NCBI GenBank assembly: GCA_046154645.1
Contig: JBJXDZ010000060.1
Location: 1 to 64,000 of the forward strand
Reading direction: 5' to 3'
DNA: 64,000 bases
From: Ga0077555 sp046154645
Lineage (GTDB): Bacteria > Pseudomonadota > Alphaproteobacteria > Rhizobiales > Hyphomicrobiaceae
Within the stretch, counting starts at the first letter, position 1. The number at the start of each line of letters is the position of its first letter. Below the pieces are notes generated by a model. The model made no database searches and had not been told where the DNA came from. It worked only from the letters and a program-made list of their open reading frames with translations. Of the stretch, positions 9,157 to 18,254 are shown piece by piece. The translations under genes were made by a program, and so were the position numbers.

Positions 9157-11034
9157 ATGCTCGCTTCCTTCCTGATCCAGACACTGAATGGCCTGGCGAG
9201 TGCGTCACTGCTGTTTCTGGTGGCACTCGGATTGACGCTAATTTTCGGCGTCACCCGTATCGTTAATTTTGCCCACGGCTCGCTCTATATGCTCGGTGCC
9301 TACATGGCAGCGTGGTTGTTCCAGCGGCTGGGCGGTGGCAGCTTGGGCTTCTGGGGTGGTGCCTTCCTGGCAGCGCTGGCGGTGGGCGCGCTCGGTGCGC
9401 TGATCGAGGTGGCGATCCTGCGGCGCGTCTATAAAGCTCCCGAACTGCTGCAACTGATCACCACTTTCGGCATTGTGCTGGTACTCAAGGATTTCACGCT
9501 CTGGTGCTGGGGTCCCGAGGACATTCTGGGACCGCGACCACCGGGCTTGAAAGGCGCCGTTACGATCTTCGGAAAGCCGTTCCCGACCTATGACCTGGTG
9601 CTGCTGGTGATCGGTCCTGCCATGCTGGCTGCGATTTGGCTGTTGCTGACCAGAACCGAATGGGGCACGCGGATCCGTGCGGCGACCGAGGATCGCGATA
9701 TGGCGGCAGCGCTCGGCATCAATCAGAGCCTGTTGTTCACGAGCGTGTTTGCGCTGGGGTCATTGTTGGCGGGCCTCGGCGGCGCCCTAGCATTGCCGCG
9801 CGAGTCGGCGTCGCTCAGCATGGACCTCGCGATCATCGTTGACGTCTTCGTCGTCACGGTGGTCGGCGGACTGGGTAGCATTCCCGGCGCCTACGTGGCG
9901 GCGATTCTGATCAGCGTGGTCAAGGCCTGGTGCATCGGCATCGGCGACGTGACAATGTTCGGCGCGACGTTCTCCTTCTCCAAGCTGACGCTGGTGGCCG
10001 AATTCATCGTCATGGCAGTGGTGCTGGTGCTGCGACCGTGGGGCTTATTCGGACGCGAGCCGGCGCACACACGAGTTGCCGCAGCCCAGATCGTGCCCCT
10101 GCCGGTGCCTAGACGGCCGGCGCAATTGGCAGCTTTCGCTGTGGTCGTCGCGCTGGCCTTCTTGCCGCTCATCGTCGATCGCTTCGGCCTCGTGCTCATG
10201 ACAGATATCTTGGTATTCGCGCTGTTTGCGGCGAGCCTCGGCCTGCTCATGGGCTGGGGCGGGATGGCGTCCTTCGGACATGCTGCCTACTTCGGCGCCG
10301 GCGCCTACGCGACGGCAATTGCCGCGCAGGCGGGCGCCCCGTTCGTGATGGCGCTGCTGCTCGGCGTGCTGTTCGCGGCGATGCTGGCATTGTGCTTCGG
10401 CTGGTTTTGCGTCCGCCTCGATGGCGTCTCCCTGGCCATGTTGACGATGGCCTTTGCGCAGATCACCTGGGCCATCGCGTTCCAATGGGATGCGGTGACG
10501 GGGGGCAGCAACGGCCTGCGTGGGATCTGGCCGCCGACGGCACTCAATAGCAAGGCGGCGTTCTATCTGCTTGCATTGACGTTGCTCGGCGCGGCCATCC
10601 TGAGCCTGTGGCATCTTGCGCATACGCCGTTCGGCATGCTGCTGCGCGCTGCCCGTGATCATCGCGTGCGGGCCGAGGCGCTGGGCGTTCACGTTCGCCA
10701 CGTACAGTTGGCGGCAATCGTCATCGCGGGGGGATATGCAGGGCTTGCCGGCGCGATCTATGTCTATTCCAAAGGCTCGCTGTCGCCGGACACGCTGTCG
10801 ATCCCGCGCTCGATGGATGCGTTGGTGATGGTGCTGCTCGGCGGGGTGCAGTCGCTGGTTGGCCCCGTGATCGGCGCAGCGATGTTCACCTGGCTGCAGG
10901 ATGCCATCATTCGCGTGACGCCCTATTGGCAAGCGGTGCTGGGCGCCGCCGTGATCGTGCTGACGATGGCGTTCCCCCAGGGCGTGGCGGGTACGTCGCG
11001 ACAGCTGTGGGCGCGATACCGGGGGCGGCTATGA
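9157..11034 (+). CDS. Fused LivH-LivM branched-chain amino acid-type ABC permease
   Basis: A single 625-residue polypeptide carrying both inner-membrane permease halves. Residues 1-300 are LivH-like (GLTLIFGVTRIVNFAHGSLY; the EAA-type loop TEDRDMAAALGIN near 190; VVGGLGSIPGA). Residues 330-625 are LivM-like (GWGGMASFGHAAYFGAGAYA; RDHRVRAEALGVH; LLGGVQSLVGP). In most systems these are two genes. The ATG at 9157 starts the first membrane helix; an in-frame GTG at 9091 is possible. The stop overlaps the next start by 4 bp (ATGA). Confidence 0.92.
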   Translation: MLASFLIQTLNGLASASLLFLVALGLTLIFGVTRIVNFAHGSLYMLGAYMAAWLFQRLGGGSLGFWGGAFLAALAVGALGALIEVAILRRVYKAPELLQLITTFGIVLVLKDFTLWCWGPEDILGPRPPGLKGAVTIFGKPFPTYDLVLLVIGPAMLAAIWLLLTRTEWGTRIRAATEDRDMAAALGINQSLLFTSVFALGSLLAGLGGALALPRESASLSMDLAIIVDVFVVTVVGGLGSIPGAYVAAILISVVKAWCIGIGDVTMFGATFSFSKLTLVAEFIVMAVVLVLRPWGLFGREPAHTRVAAAQIVPLPVPRRPAQLAAFAVVVALAFLPLIVDRFGLVLMTDILVFALFAASLGLLMGWGGMASFGHAAYFGAGAYATAIAAQAGAPFVMALLLGVLFAAMLALCFGWFCVRLDGVSLAMLTMAFAQITWAIAFQWDAVTGGSNGLRGIWPPTALNSKAAFYLLALTLLGAAILSLWHLAHTPFGMLLRAARDHRVRAEALGVHVRHVQLAAIVIAGGYAGLAGAIYVYSKGSLSPDTLSIPRSMDALVMVLLGGVQSLVGPVIGAAMFTWLQDAIIRVTPYWQAVLGAAVIVLTMAFPQGVAGTSRQLWARYRGRL

Positions 11035-11798
11035 GCGCCACGCCGGCCGTGCTGGCCGTTGCGGGTCTCGCCAAGACATTTGCCGGCTTTCGCGCCGTGC
11101 AGGATGTTGCGTTCACCGTCGAAGCAGGCGAGCTCGTGGCCTTGATCGGCCCCAACGGTGCCGGCAAGACGACGACCTTCAACATGATCAATGGGCAGCT
11201 CAAGCCGGATGCCGGGCGCGTGCTGCTCGATGGCCGCGATGTCACAGGCATGGCGTCGCGCGAGTTATGGCGGCGAGGCGTGGCGCGTACGTTCCAGATC
11301 ACGGCGACCTTTGCATCGATGACGGTGATTGAGAACATCATCGTGGCATTGATTTCGCGTGATAGGACAGCAGGGCGAGCTATCGTCATGGATCCGCGCC
11401 ATCGCGACGAAGCGCTGGTACTGTTGGGTGAGATCGGCATGATGCCGGCGGCAGACCGCGTTTGCGGGGTGCTGGCCTACGGCGATCTCAAGCGTGTCGA
11501 ACTGGCGCTGGCACTCGTTAACGCGCCGCGCCTGCTGCTGATGGACGAGCCGACGGCAGGCATGGCGCCGAACGAGCGGGGCGCGCTGATGGGCCTCGTC
11601 GCGCGCATCGCCCGGGAGCGGCGCACGGCGGTGCTGTTTACAGAGCACGACATGGATGTGGTGTTTCGCCATGCCGATCGCATCCTGGTCATGAACCGCG
11701 GCAAGCTCATCGCCAGCGGGCGGCCCGAGGAGGTGCGCCGCAATCCGCTGGTGCGCGAGGTCTATCTCGGCGCTGGCGCTGCGAGCGGCCAAGGGTGA
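11031..11798 (+). CDS. livG: ABC transporter ATP-binding protein, LivG type
   Basis: A 255-residue ATPase on the cytoplasmic face of the transporter. Walker A GPNGAGKTT is near residue 40, Walker B LLLMDEPTAG near 165, the H-loop His is in FTEHDMD, and the signature region reads LAYGDLKRVELALAL rather than strict LSGGQ, as is common in LivG. The start overlaps the permease stop (ATGA), showing translational coupling. It is paired with the LivF-type ATPase that follows. Confidence 0.92.
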   Translation: MSATPAVLAVAGLAKTFAGFRAVQDVAFTVEAGELVALIGPNGAGKTTTFNMINGQLKPDAGRVLLDGRDVTGMASRELWRRGVARTFQITATFASMTVIENIIVALISRDRTAGRAIVMDPRHRDEALVLLGEIGMMPAADRVCGVLAYGDLKRVELALALVNAPRLLLMDEPTAGMAPNERGALMGLVARIARERRTAVLFTEHDMDVVFRHADRILVMNRGKLIASGRPEEVRRNPLVREVYLGAGAASGQG

Positions 11799-11809
11799 GG
11801 GGCATTGCC

Positions 11810-12514
11810 ATGACGTTACTCGAAGTCACCAATCTCGACGCCTGGTATGGTCCGGCGCAAATCCTGCACGGCGTCGCACTGACGGTGGCAGCCGGTGAGG
11901 CGGTGGTGCTGTTCGGCCGCAACGGGGCAGGAAAATCAACGACGATGAAGGCGATCATGGGGCTCGAGGTTGAGCGACGCGGCGCCATAGTCTTTGCCGG
12001 CAAACGAATCGAACGCTGGCCGACGCATGAGATCGCGCGAGCGGGGCTCGGGTTCGTGCCGGAAGAACGGCGCATCTTCACAGGCCTCACCGTGATGGAA
12101 AACCTGACGGTTGGTCGATTGCCGGCGCGTGATGGCTATGCATGGACGCCGGAGGCGCTGTTCGCGCTATTCCCCAGTCTCGGTCATATGCGCGACCGGC
12201 CGGGCGGAAAGATGTCGGGCGGCGAGCAACAGATGTTGACCATCGCGAGAACCTTGATGGGCAATCCGCGCTGTATCCTGCTCGATGAGCCATCGGAAGG
12301 GTTGGCGCCGGTCATCCTCGAAGGCATTGCGGCGGCGATCGTCACCCTGAAGAAGCGCGGTGTGGGGCTCTTGATTTCGGAGCAGAACCTGCATTTCGCG
12401 CGCCTCATCGCCGATCGCGCCACGATCATGGAGAGCGGGCATATCCGCTTTTCGGGCAGCATGGCGGAGCTCGATGCCGATCCCAAGCTTAGCGAGCAGT
12501 TTCTGTCGGTCTGA
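11810..12514 (+). CDS. livF: ABC transporter ATP-binding protein, LivF type
   Basis: A 234-residue second ATPase of the transporter. Walker A GRNGAGKST, signature MSGGEQQMLTIARTLM, Walker B ILLDEPSEGLAP and the switch region SEQNLHFA are all present. FVPEERRIFTGLTVMENL is diagnostic of LivF. I chose the ATG at 11810, which has GGTGAGGGG upstream; a GTG at 11795 overlapping the livG stop is the alternative and adds MRGIA. It is the last gene of the transporter operon. Confidence 0.92.
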   Translation: MTLLEVTNLDAWYGPAQILHGVALTVAAGEAVVLFGRNGAGKSTTMKAIMGLEVERRGAIVFAGKRIERWPTHEIARAGLGFVPEERRIFTGLTVMENLTVGRLPARDGYAWTPEALFALFPSLGHMRDRPGGKMSGGEQQMLTIARTLMGNPRCILLDEPSEGLAPVILEGIAAAIVTLKKRGVGLLISEQNLHFARLIADRATIMESGHIRFSGSMAELDADPKLSEQFLSV

Positions 12515-12524
12515 AACGACGACA

Positions 12525-14210
12525 TCAATGGCCGGCACGGCCCTCGGAGATGGCGCGATGGAGGAGCAGCACGGGCACCAGCCCCACCGCGACGATGGCC
12601 AAGGCGCCGACGCTCGCCGCTTCCGGCTGCTCAATGGCGACCAAGCTGTAGACATGTGTCGCCAAGGTCTCGAAGTCGAACGGGCGCAGCAGCAGCGTTG
12701 CCGGTAGCTCCTTCATGGCATCGACGAAGACCAGCAGCGCGGCGGTGCCGATGGCAGGCACCAGCAGCGGCAGGTGGACTCGAAACAGTGCCGATATGGC
12801 CGTCTCGCCAAGCGTGCGGGCGGCGGCATCGAGGTTCGGCGAAATGCGCTCGAGACCGGCCTCGATGGTGCCCAGTGAAACGGCGAGAAAGCGTACGACA
12901 TAGGCGACGATCAGAATGACAAGCGTGCCGGAAATCAGCAGGCCCGAAGAATACCCGGTTAGGCTACGCACGGCCGTGTCAATACGCCCGTCGAGAGCCG
13001 CGAGCGGAATGAACAGACCAAGCGCCAGCACCGTGCCTGGCAGCGCATAGCCGAGCCCGGCCAGGCGCACGGCTGGCCGCGTGAAGCCGTTCGAAGCCAC
13101 GCGTCGCGCATAGGCCAGCAGCAAGCCGATGGTGGCGGCCGCCAGCGCCGCAACAGCCGCGAGCAGCAAACTGTTCATGGCGGCGCGCCAGAAGCCGCCG
13201 GCCAGGGCGCCGCCAGCATGCCGTACCGCATTGTTGGCGAGCACGAGCGAGGGGAAGAGAAAGCCCACGACAAAGGGCAGGCTGCAGAGCAGCAAGGCCA
13301 GGCCTGCGCGCCAGCCGGCAAGGTCGGCAAACGGAATGGCGCGATAACGGCCCGTGGTGTGATGGAACTGGCCGCCGCCTCTGGCCATGCGCTCGCCCGC
13401 GACCAGCGCGCCGACCAGCAGCAGCAGCACACTCGCAATCTGCGCCGCACCGCCCAGACTGGAGCGCTGTTGCCACGTTTCGTAGATCGACGCCGAGAGC
13501 GTGCGCACGCCGAGATGCTGCACGGCGCCGAGATCATTCAGGCATTCCATGAGCACCAGCGCCACGCCGGCCACCAGCGCCGGGCGGGCAAGTGGCAAGG
13601 CCACGGACGTGAAGGCACCGAAAGGCGTGCGGCCAAGCGTGCGCGCTACCTCGAGGGCGCAGACCGACTGCTGCACGAAGCTGGCGCGCGCCGAGAGGTA
13701 GACGTAGGGCGCCAGCACGCCCGAGAGGACGAAGACGGCGCCGCCGAGCGAGCGCACGTTGGGAAACCAGTAGTCGGCGGCCGTACGCCAGCCGAACAGG
13801 GCCCGCAGCGACGTCTGGATCGGCCCGGAGAAGTCGAGCAACTCGACATAGGCGTAGGCGACGATGTAGGTCGGAACCGCCAGCGGCACGATCAAGAGCC
13901 GGTCGATCAAGGCACGACCAGGAAACCGATACATGGTCACGACCCAGGCTGTCGCCGTGCCGGTAAACAAGGTCAGCGCGCCAACGCCCGCCAGCAACAG
14001 CACAGTTTCGCGCAACGCCGGCGGCAGTACAGTTGCAGCCAGGTGCCGCCAGGTGCCGGTATCACCGCCGAAAGCCAGAACCACGATGGTTGCGACCGGC
14101 AGCAGCATCACCGCGACGATGGCGGCAACGACGGCCGTCCACAGCGGTGATGCCCGGCGCCGCGCCCGCCACGCCGAAATGCGCCCCGGCAAGGTCATCA
14201 GGCCATGCAT
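12525..14210 (-). CDS. Fe(III) ABC transporter permease, two fused permease domains
   Basis: An inner-membrane permease of the FbpB/SfuB type, about 561 residues with roughly 12 predicted membrane spans. Each half has its own EAA loop for ATPase contact: VARTLGRTPFGAFTSVALPLARPA and, in the second half, AARTLGETAISALFRVHLPLLVPA. The start is uncertain: an ATG at 14210 is used here, while a TTG at 14249 would add 13 residues. It is convergent with livF, with a 10-bp gap. No matching ATPase gene (fbpC type) is next to it. Confidence 0.85.
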   Translation of the reverse strand: MHGLMTLPGRISAWRARRRASPLWTAVVAAIVAVMLLPVATIVVLAFGGDTGTWRHLAATVLPPALRETVLLLAGVGALTLFTGTATAWVVTMYRFPGRALIDRLLIVPLAVPTYIVAYAYVELLDFSGPIQTSLRALFGWRTAADYWFPNVRSLGGAVFVLSGVLAPYVYLSARASFVQQSVCALEVARTLGRTPFGAFTSVALPLARPALVAGVALVLMECLNDLGAVQHLGVRTLSASIYETWQQRSSLGGAAQIASVLLLLVGALVAGERMARGGGQFHHTTGRYRAIPFADLAGWRAGLALLLCSLPFVVGFLFPSLVLANNAVRHAGGALAGGFWRAAMNSLLLAAVAALAAATIGLLLAYARRVASNGFTRPAVRLAGLGYALPGTVLALGLFIPLAALDGRIDTAVRSLTGYSSGLLISGTLVILIVAYVVRFLAVSLGTIEAGLERISPNLDAAARTLGETAISALFRVHLPLLVPAIGTAALLVFVDAMKELPATLLLRPFDFETLATHVYSLVAIEQPEAASVGALAIVAVGLVPVLLLHRAISEGRAGH

Positions 14211-14331
14211 GGGCCCCAGGGCCGCGGTTCCCACCCGCGTCCACCTCAAGGCGTAGGCCTCGCGGCGCTCTCGGTAGGCCGACGCGCCGTCGAATCACAA
14301 AGGCAATGCTGTGTTGGTCGGTGCAGGACGC

Positions 14332-15393
14332 TCACGAACTTGGCCCAGCATCGAAGTTGACCTTATCGACGAGTTCCGACGCCTTCTTGCGCAGTCTCGA
14401 GATTTCGGCGAGCGGCAAGGCGTCGGGCTTGAGGGGCCCGAGTGACCGCAGCAAATCGGATGGCGCCACGTTGGCGGACACGGGATACTCGTGATTGATA
14501 TCGGCATAGAGCGACTGCGCCGCATCGCCGAGCAGGAAAGCAATCAATTGCTGTGCCGCCGCCTTGTTCGGGGCGTGCCGCGCCAGGGCAACGCCGGAGA
14601 TGTTGACATGCGTTCCCTGGCCACCGGCATCGGGAAAGATCACGCGCACGGCATCGGCCCATTTCTTCTGCTCGGGAACCTTCTCGTTGGTGAGCATGAG
14701 GCCCATGTAATAGGTGTTACCGAGAGCCAGGTCACACTTGCCCGCCCAGACATCGCGCACCTGCTCGCGATCCCCTCCTGCCGGCCGCTGTGCCAGATTG
14801 GCCTTCACGCCCTTGAGCCAGGTTTCGGCGCCGCCCTCTCCCAAGTGCGCGATCATCGCGGCAATCAATGCCGTGTTGTAGGGATGTTGGCCCGAGCGCG
14901 AGCAAATGCGGCCCTTCCACTTTGGATCGGCGAGCTCGGCGTACCTGATCGCGGTGTCCTTGACGCGCTCCTTGGAAGCAAACAGCACGCGGGCGCGCAA
15001 GGTGACGGCCGTCCAATGGCCGTCCGTATCCTGCAGAGGCGGCGCCACACGGCGGCGCTCGTCGCCGGTGAAGGGCTCGGTGAGCCCCAGCGCCTTGGCT
15101 TCCGTCAGGCGCGCAATATCCGTGGTCAGCAGCACGTCGGCGGGACTCAAGTGGCCTTCCGCCGCCATGCGCTCGACGAGGCCATCCTTGGCGAAGATGA
15201 GGCGCGCTTTGATGCCGGTGCGCTCGGTGAAGGCCTTCAGCAGCGGCTCGACGAGTTGCGGCTCGCGATAGGAATAGACATTTACCTCGGCGGCAGTGGC
15301 GGTGGTGCAGTTGGCCACAGCCAGCACCGCGGCGGCGATTGCGCATCGCAACTGATTGCGAGGTTGCGAACGCGTGCGGCTGAATTTGATCAC
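14332..15393 (-). CDS. Fe(III) ABC transporter periplasmic binding protein (FbpA/FutA family)
   Basis: A 353-residue type II periplasmic binding protein. After a basic N-terminus it has a signal peptide (CAIAAAVLAVANCTTATA-AE). The mature part starts VNVYSYREPQLVEPLLKAF, typical of the family, and NTYYMGLML contains the paired tyrosines that bind iron in FbpA/FutA. A GTG at 15393 with GGAAGGAA upstream is preferred to the TTG at 15411. It precedes the permease gene by about 120 bp in the same direction. Confidence 0.88.
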   Translation of the reverse strand: MIKFSRTRSQPRNQLRCAIAAAVLAVANCTTATAAEVNVYSYREPQLVEPLLKAFTERTGIKARLIFAKDGLVERMAAEGHLSPADVLLTTDIARLTEAKALGLTEPFTGDERRRVAPPLQDTDGHWTAVTLRARVLFASKERVKDTAIRYAELADPKWKGRICSRSGQHPYNTALIAAMIAHLGEGGAETWLKGVKANLAQRPAGGDREQVRDVWAGKCDLALGNTYYMGLMLTNEKVPEQKKWADAVRVIFPDAGGQGTHVNISGVALARHAPNKAAAQQLIAFLLGDAAQSLYADINHEYPVSANVAPSDLLRSLGPLKPDALPLAEISRLRKKASELVDKVNFDAGPSS

Positions 15394-15562
15394 GGTCGAG
15401 GTTCCTTCCAATGGTCGAGGTTCAAGGCCCCGATATCAGATGGCAGCGGAGCCCATGCTCCGTGCATCGCCCTGCGAAACTTGGACGATGCGAGCATCAG
15501 CACTGTGCGCGCTAAGCCTGTCAAGAAAATGCACAAAAGACGCGACAAACAGCGCAATATTA

Positions 15563-15577
15563 GAATTGATCCAATTC
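15563..15577. promoter_or_regulatory. Palindromic operator candidate upstream of the iron-transport operon
   Basis: The perfect inverted repeat GAATTG-ATC-CAATTC is flanked by TTA and AAA, in an AT-rich patch about 170 bp upstream of the iron-binding-protein start. Position and shape fit an operator for an iron regulator (Irr, RirA or Fur are the alphaproteobacterial candidates), but it does not match one consensus well enough for me to choose. Confidence 0.4.
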
Positions 15578-15658
15578 AAAAACAGATCAGCCACACGGTA
15601 AAGTTTCGCTGTCTGACTTTTGTCAACAAGCCTTGCCAGCGAACACTGGCATGTTGAG

Positions 15659-16936
15659 CTACGCCACTTGCCGTCGCGCCATCTGTGGGGCGTCGAAGAC
15701 GAGCCTGATGCACGCACCGCCCCGCTCACCGTTTCTGAGCGCCAAGCGAGCACCGGAGCTTGCCGCCAGTGCTTGCGACAAGGCCAGCCCGATGCGGTCG
15801 GTGTCATGGCCGGCAGGTTCTGGCTCCACCGGTAAAGCCTCCGCCGCGGTGATCGCTCCCGTCGCCGTGGCGAACCGCTGCAGCACGGCAGCCGGCAACC
15901 CGGGGCCGTTATCGGCCACCTCGATCCAAGCCCGGCCCGTCCGGTCGCCGCCGGTTTTGATCCTGATCCGCGGTGCGCTGCCGGCATGACGGATGGCGTT
16001 GCTGATCAGATTGATCAGGATCTGCGTCACGGCGAGGCGGCTGCCTGTGACCGGGGCCAGGCGTGGGGCGCGTGCGATGACGACTTCGGCGCCGGCGCTG
16101 CGAGCCAATGGCTGCAGCCGCTCGGCGATTTCAGCGGCGAGTGGCGCCAATGCGATCGGCTCGATATGCATTGGTTCACCGGCGGGTTGCGCCATCTGCG
16201 GGCGCTCCAGCAACGACGCGATGACGTCGAGACTATGGCGCGCCGCCTGCCGGATGTTCTGCGCATAATCGCGCGAGCGATCGCGGCGTCCCGATGCGGG
16301 ATGGAGTTCGAGCAGCAGGTCAGCGAACGCCTGGATGACGGCGAGCGGCGTGCGCAGCTCATGAGCGAGGCAGGCCAGGCGATCCTGCTCGAGCGTCTCG
16401 ATGGCATGCCACGCGGAACGGTCCGGCACGATCCGCCATCGCTGTGGCAAACCCGTCGCAAGTTTACCGGCCGGTTCGGTATCCGGGGATACCTGACAGA
16501 GCCACCGGCGGGGGCCGCGCAGGGTCCAGAACAGCAGCAACTGCGACCGCGGCACATCGCAAGCCATGCCGCCGCTCGACTGGGTCAGCTCGCGCAACGT
16601 GATCAGCGCCGGCATGGCGCCGTCGAGACGCAGTGGCAACAGATCGGGCGCCATCGCCAAGCCCCACAGGCGGCGGGCGAGCGGCGTTGCGGCCAGCAGC
16701 TGACGTTGCCCGGGATCGATCGTGAAGACGACCGCGTCGTCAGCGGGACGCGCTGGCGCGGCTGGCTCTGGCGTCGCGGGTTTTGCCTTGGCGGCCCGTG
16801 CACTGATGGGTTTCACCACCGGGGGGCTTCGGTCCGGGGCATTCGATGGACGTGATTTGAGGCTGAAGCTCACGGGGTTCGGCCGCTGGAGTAAAGGCTT
16901 GAGGCCACATTGGCTGCTGTCGTGAGTCGGGTCCAT
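15659..16936 (-). CDS. Soluble sensor histidine kinase
   Basis: A 425-residue histidine kinase with no membrane segment. The N-terminal 60 residues are Pro/Ala-rich and probably disordered, followed by a possible PAS-like region. The dimerisation/phosphoacceptor helix is LACLAHELRTPLAVIQAF (His about 182). The ATP-binding domain has an N-box ILINLISNAIRHAG, G1 DNGPGLP and G2 DRIGLALSQAL. No response regulator gene is adjacent. The start is uncertain: ATG at 16936 or GTG at 17014. It is divergent from the phasin gene. Confidence 0.82.
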   Translation of the reverse strand: MDPTHDSSQCGLKPLLQRPNPVSFSLKSRPSNAPDRSPPVVKPISARAAKAKPATPEPAAPARPADDAVVFTIDPGQRQLLAATPLARRLWGLAMAPDLLPLRLDGAMPALITLRELTQSSGGMACDVPRSQLLLFWTLRGPRRWLCQVSPDTEPAGKLATGLPQRWRIVPDRSAWHAIETLEQDRLACLAHELRTPLAVIQAFADLLLELHPASGRRDRSRDYAQNIRQAARHSLDVIASLLERPQMAQPAGEPMHIEPIALAPLAAEIAERLQPLARSAGAEVVIARAPRLAPVTGSRLAVTQILINLISNAIRHAGSAPRIRIKTGGDRTGRAWIEVADNGPGLPAAVLQRFATATGAITAAEALPVEPEPAGHDTDRIGLALSQALAASSGARLALRNGERGGACIRLVFDAPQMARRQVA

Positions 16937-17072
16937 GCGCGGGTGTGAGAATCCGGTGGACAGGTTGCGTTCCACCTCGATGCTGCGGCGCACAAGGATA
17001 GGCCCAACGCACACCGTGGTTAACGCCGTAAACGTGTGCTAGGCTTCGGGCTTCTTGGAGGAGAGCAGCGTC

Positions 17073-17447
17073 ATGGCCGAAAAATCCCCGTTCGAGATTC
17101 CGGATACCGTTCGCGACCTTGCCGAACGCAACGTCGAGCAGGCCCGCAATGCTTACAGCCAGTTCATGACCATGGCGCGCCAGGCGCAGGAGATGATGAC
17201 CAAATCGTCCCCCCTGATGACGGAGAGCGCACGAGAGGTGCAGGAGCGGGCCTTCCGCTACGCGCAGGACAACATCGATGCCAGCTTCAATTTTGCGGCT
17301 GATCTGGCACGGGCGCGCGACGTGAACGAATATCTCCAAATCCAGACACGTTATGCGCAGGCCCAGATGAAGAGCTACGCCGACCAGGCCCAAGACCTCG
17401 GCCGCCTGATGGCGGAAGCCGCCCAAAAGACACAGCGGCGGGATTGA
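17073..17447 (+). CDS. Phasin family protein
   Basis: A 124-residue helical protein of the phasin family, which coats polyhydroxyalkanoate granules. Typical features are DTVRDLAERNVEQARNAYSQ near the N-terminus and VNEYLQIQTRYAQAQMKSYA near residue 90. There is no signal peptide. GGAGGAGAG lies just before the ATG at 17073. It implies PHA storage, but no PHA synthase gene is in the window. Confidence 0.88.
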   Translation: MAEKSPFEIPDTVRDLAERNVEQARNAYSQFMTMARQAQEMMTKSSPLMTESAREVQERAFRYAQDNIDASFNFAADLARARDVNEYLQIQTRYAQAQMKSYADQAQDLGRLMAEAAQKTQRRD

Positions 17448-17523
17448 TCGTTTAACTGGCTTGGCCATTCTCAGATGCGGCGGCGGCCGGCGCGGGATCG
17501 CCTGTTTGCCGGTCATTGACCGA

Positions 17524-17550
17524 TTGAATTTCCGCGCTCCGATACCATAT
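17524..17550 (+). promoter_or_regulatory. Possible heat-shock (RpoH-type) promoter for hsp20
   Basis: TTGAA at 17524-17528 and CCATAT at 17545-17550 are separated by 16 bp and lie about 130 bp before the hsp20 ATG. This resembles the alphaproteobacterial sigma-32 pattern, a CTTG-type -35 with a C-A/T-rich -10, but the match is partial. The 5' leader is long enough for an RNA thermometer; near the start, TCC-GAAA-GGA could form a small hairpin over the ribosome site. Confidence 0.3.
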
Positions 17551-17676
17551 CCTCAACAAAGTTGTGGTGCCCACTCCAGGGGCCACGAGCCGGCGGTGCC
17601 ATAATGGGCCGCAGGTGGCGCCTGATTAGTGATGCGCTGAATAAGACAAGGTCGCTTCCGAAAGGACTTTGCCGCC

Positions 17677-18114
17677 ATGACCAGGATGACGCTGTTATCG
17701 AGCCCCTTGCTGTTGGGGTTCGAGGAAATCGAGCGGTTGATCGACCGGGTGGGTAAGGGCGGCGCCGATGGCTACCCCCCCTACAACATCGAGCGGATCG
17801 CGCGCGGCGAGGGCCGACCGGAAACGTTGCGCATCACCCTGGCAGTAGCCGGGTTCAGCCGCGAGCAGCTGGAAATCACGGTCGAGGACAGCCAGTTGCA
17901 GGTGCGCGGCCGCCAGGAGGACGACAAGTCCCGGCAGTATCTGCACCGCGGCATTGCTGCCCGCCAGTTCCAGAAGACCTTTGTGCTGGCCGATGGCATC
18001 GAGGTGAGAACGGCGGATCTGGCGAATGGTCTCTTAACTGTCGATCTCGTTCGGCACGAACCGGACCGGCTGGTACGGCGAATCGAAATCGGCGGCGACA
18101 AAGGTCGCAAGTGA
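17677..18114 (+). CDS. Small heat-shock protein, Hsp20/alpha-crystallin family (IbpA type)
   Basis: A 145-residue holdase chaperone. The alpha-crystallin domain spans about residues 35-135, beginning PPYNIERIARGEGRPETLRI, with VAGFSREQLEITVEDSQLQV and the family-conserved stretch ANGLLTVDL. AAAGGA precedes the ATG. It is followed 140 bp later by DUF1150, a pairing typical of Rhizobiales. Expression is probably heat-induced. Confidence 0.93.
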   Translation: MTRMTLLSSPLLLGFEEIERLIDRVGKGGADGYPPYNIERIARGEGRPETLRITLAVAGFSREQLEITVEDSQLQVRGRQEDDKSRQYLHRGIAARQFQKTFVLADGIEVRTADLANGLLTVDLVRHEPDRLVRRIEIGGDKGRK

Positions 18115-18254
18115 GCCGTTTCTGTAACAGGCTCGTAACACGAATCAGTCCAAACTTGCGGACGCGGCAGCTTGGGGCCGACCTGCTCTTGTGAGCAGGC
18201 CTCCCAGGAACTGGCTGCCGCGCCCTGAGCTGCATCATCAGAAGGAGCGGCGAC

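Noticed and set aside
13218..14150. 310-codon plus-strand ORF across the iron permease
   Set aside because: Antisense to a membrane protein; it reads as Gln/Arg/His-rich low-complexity sequence.
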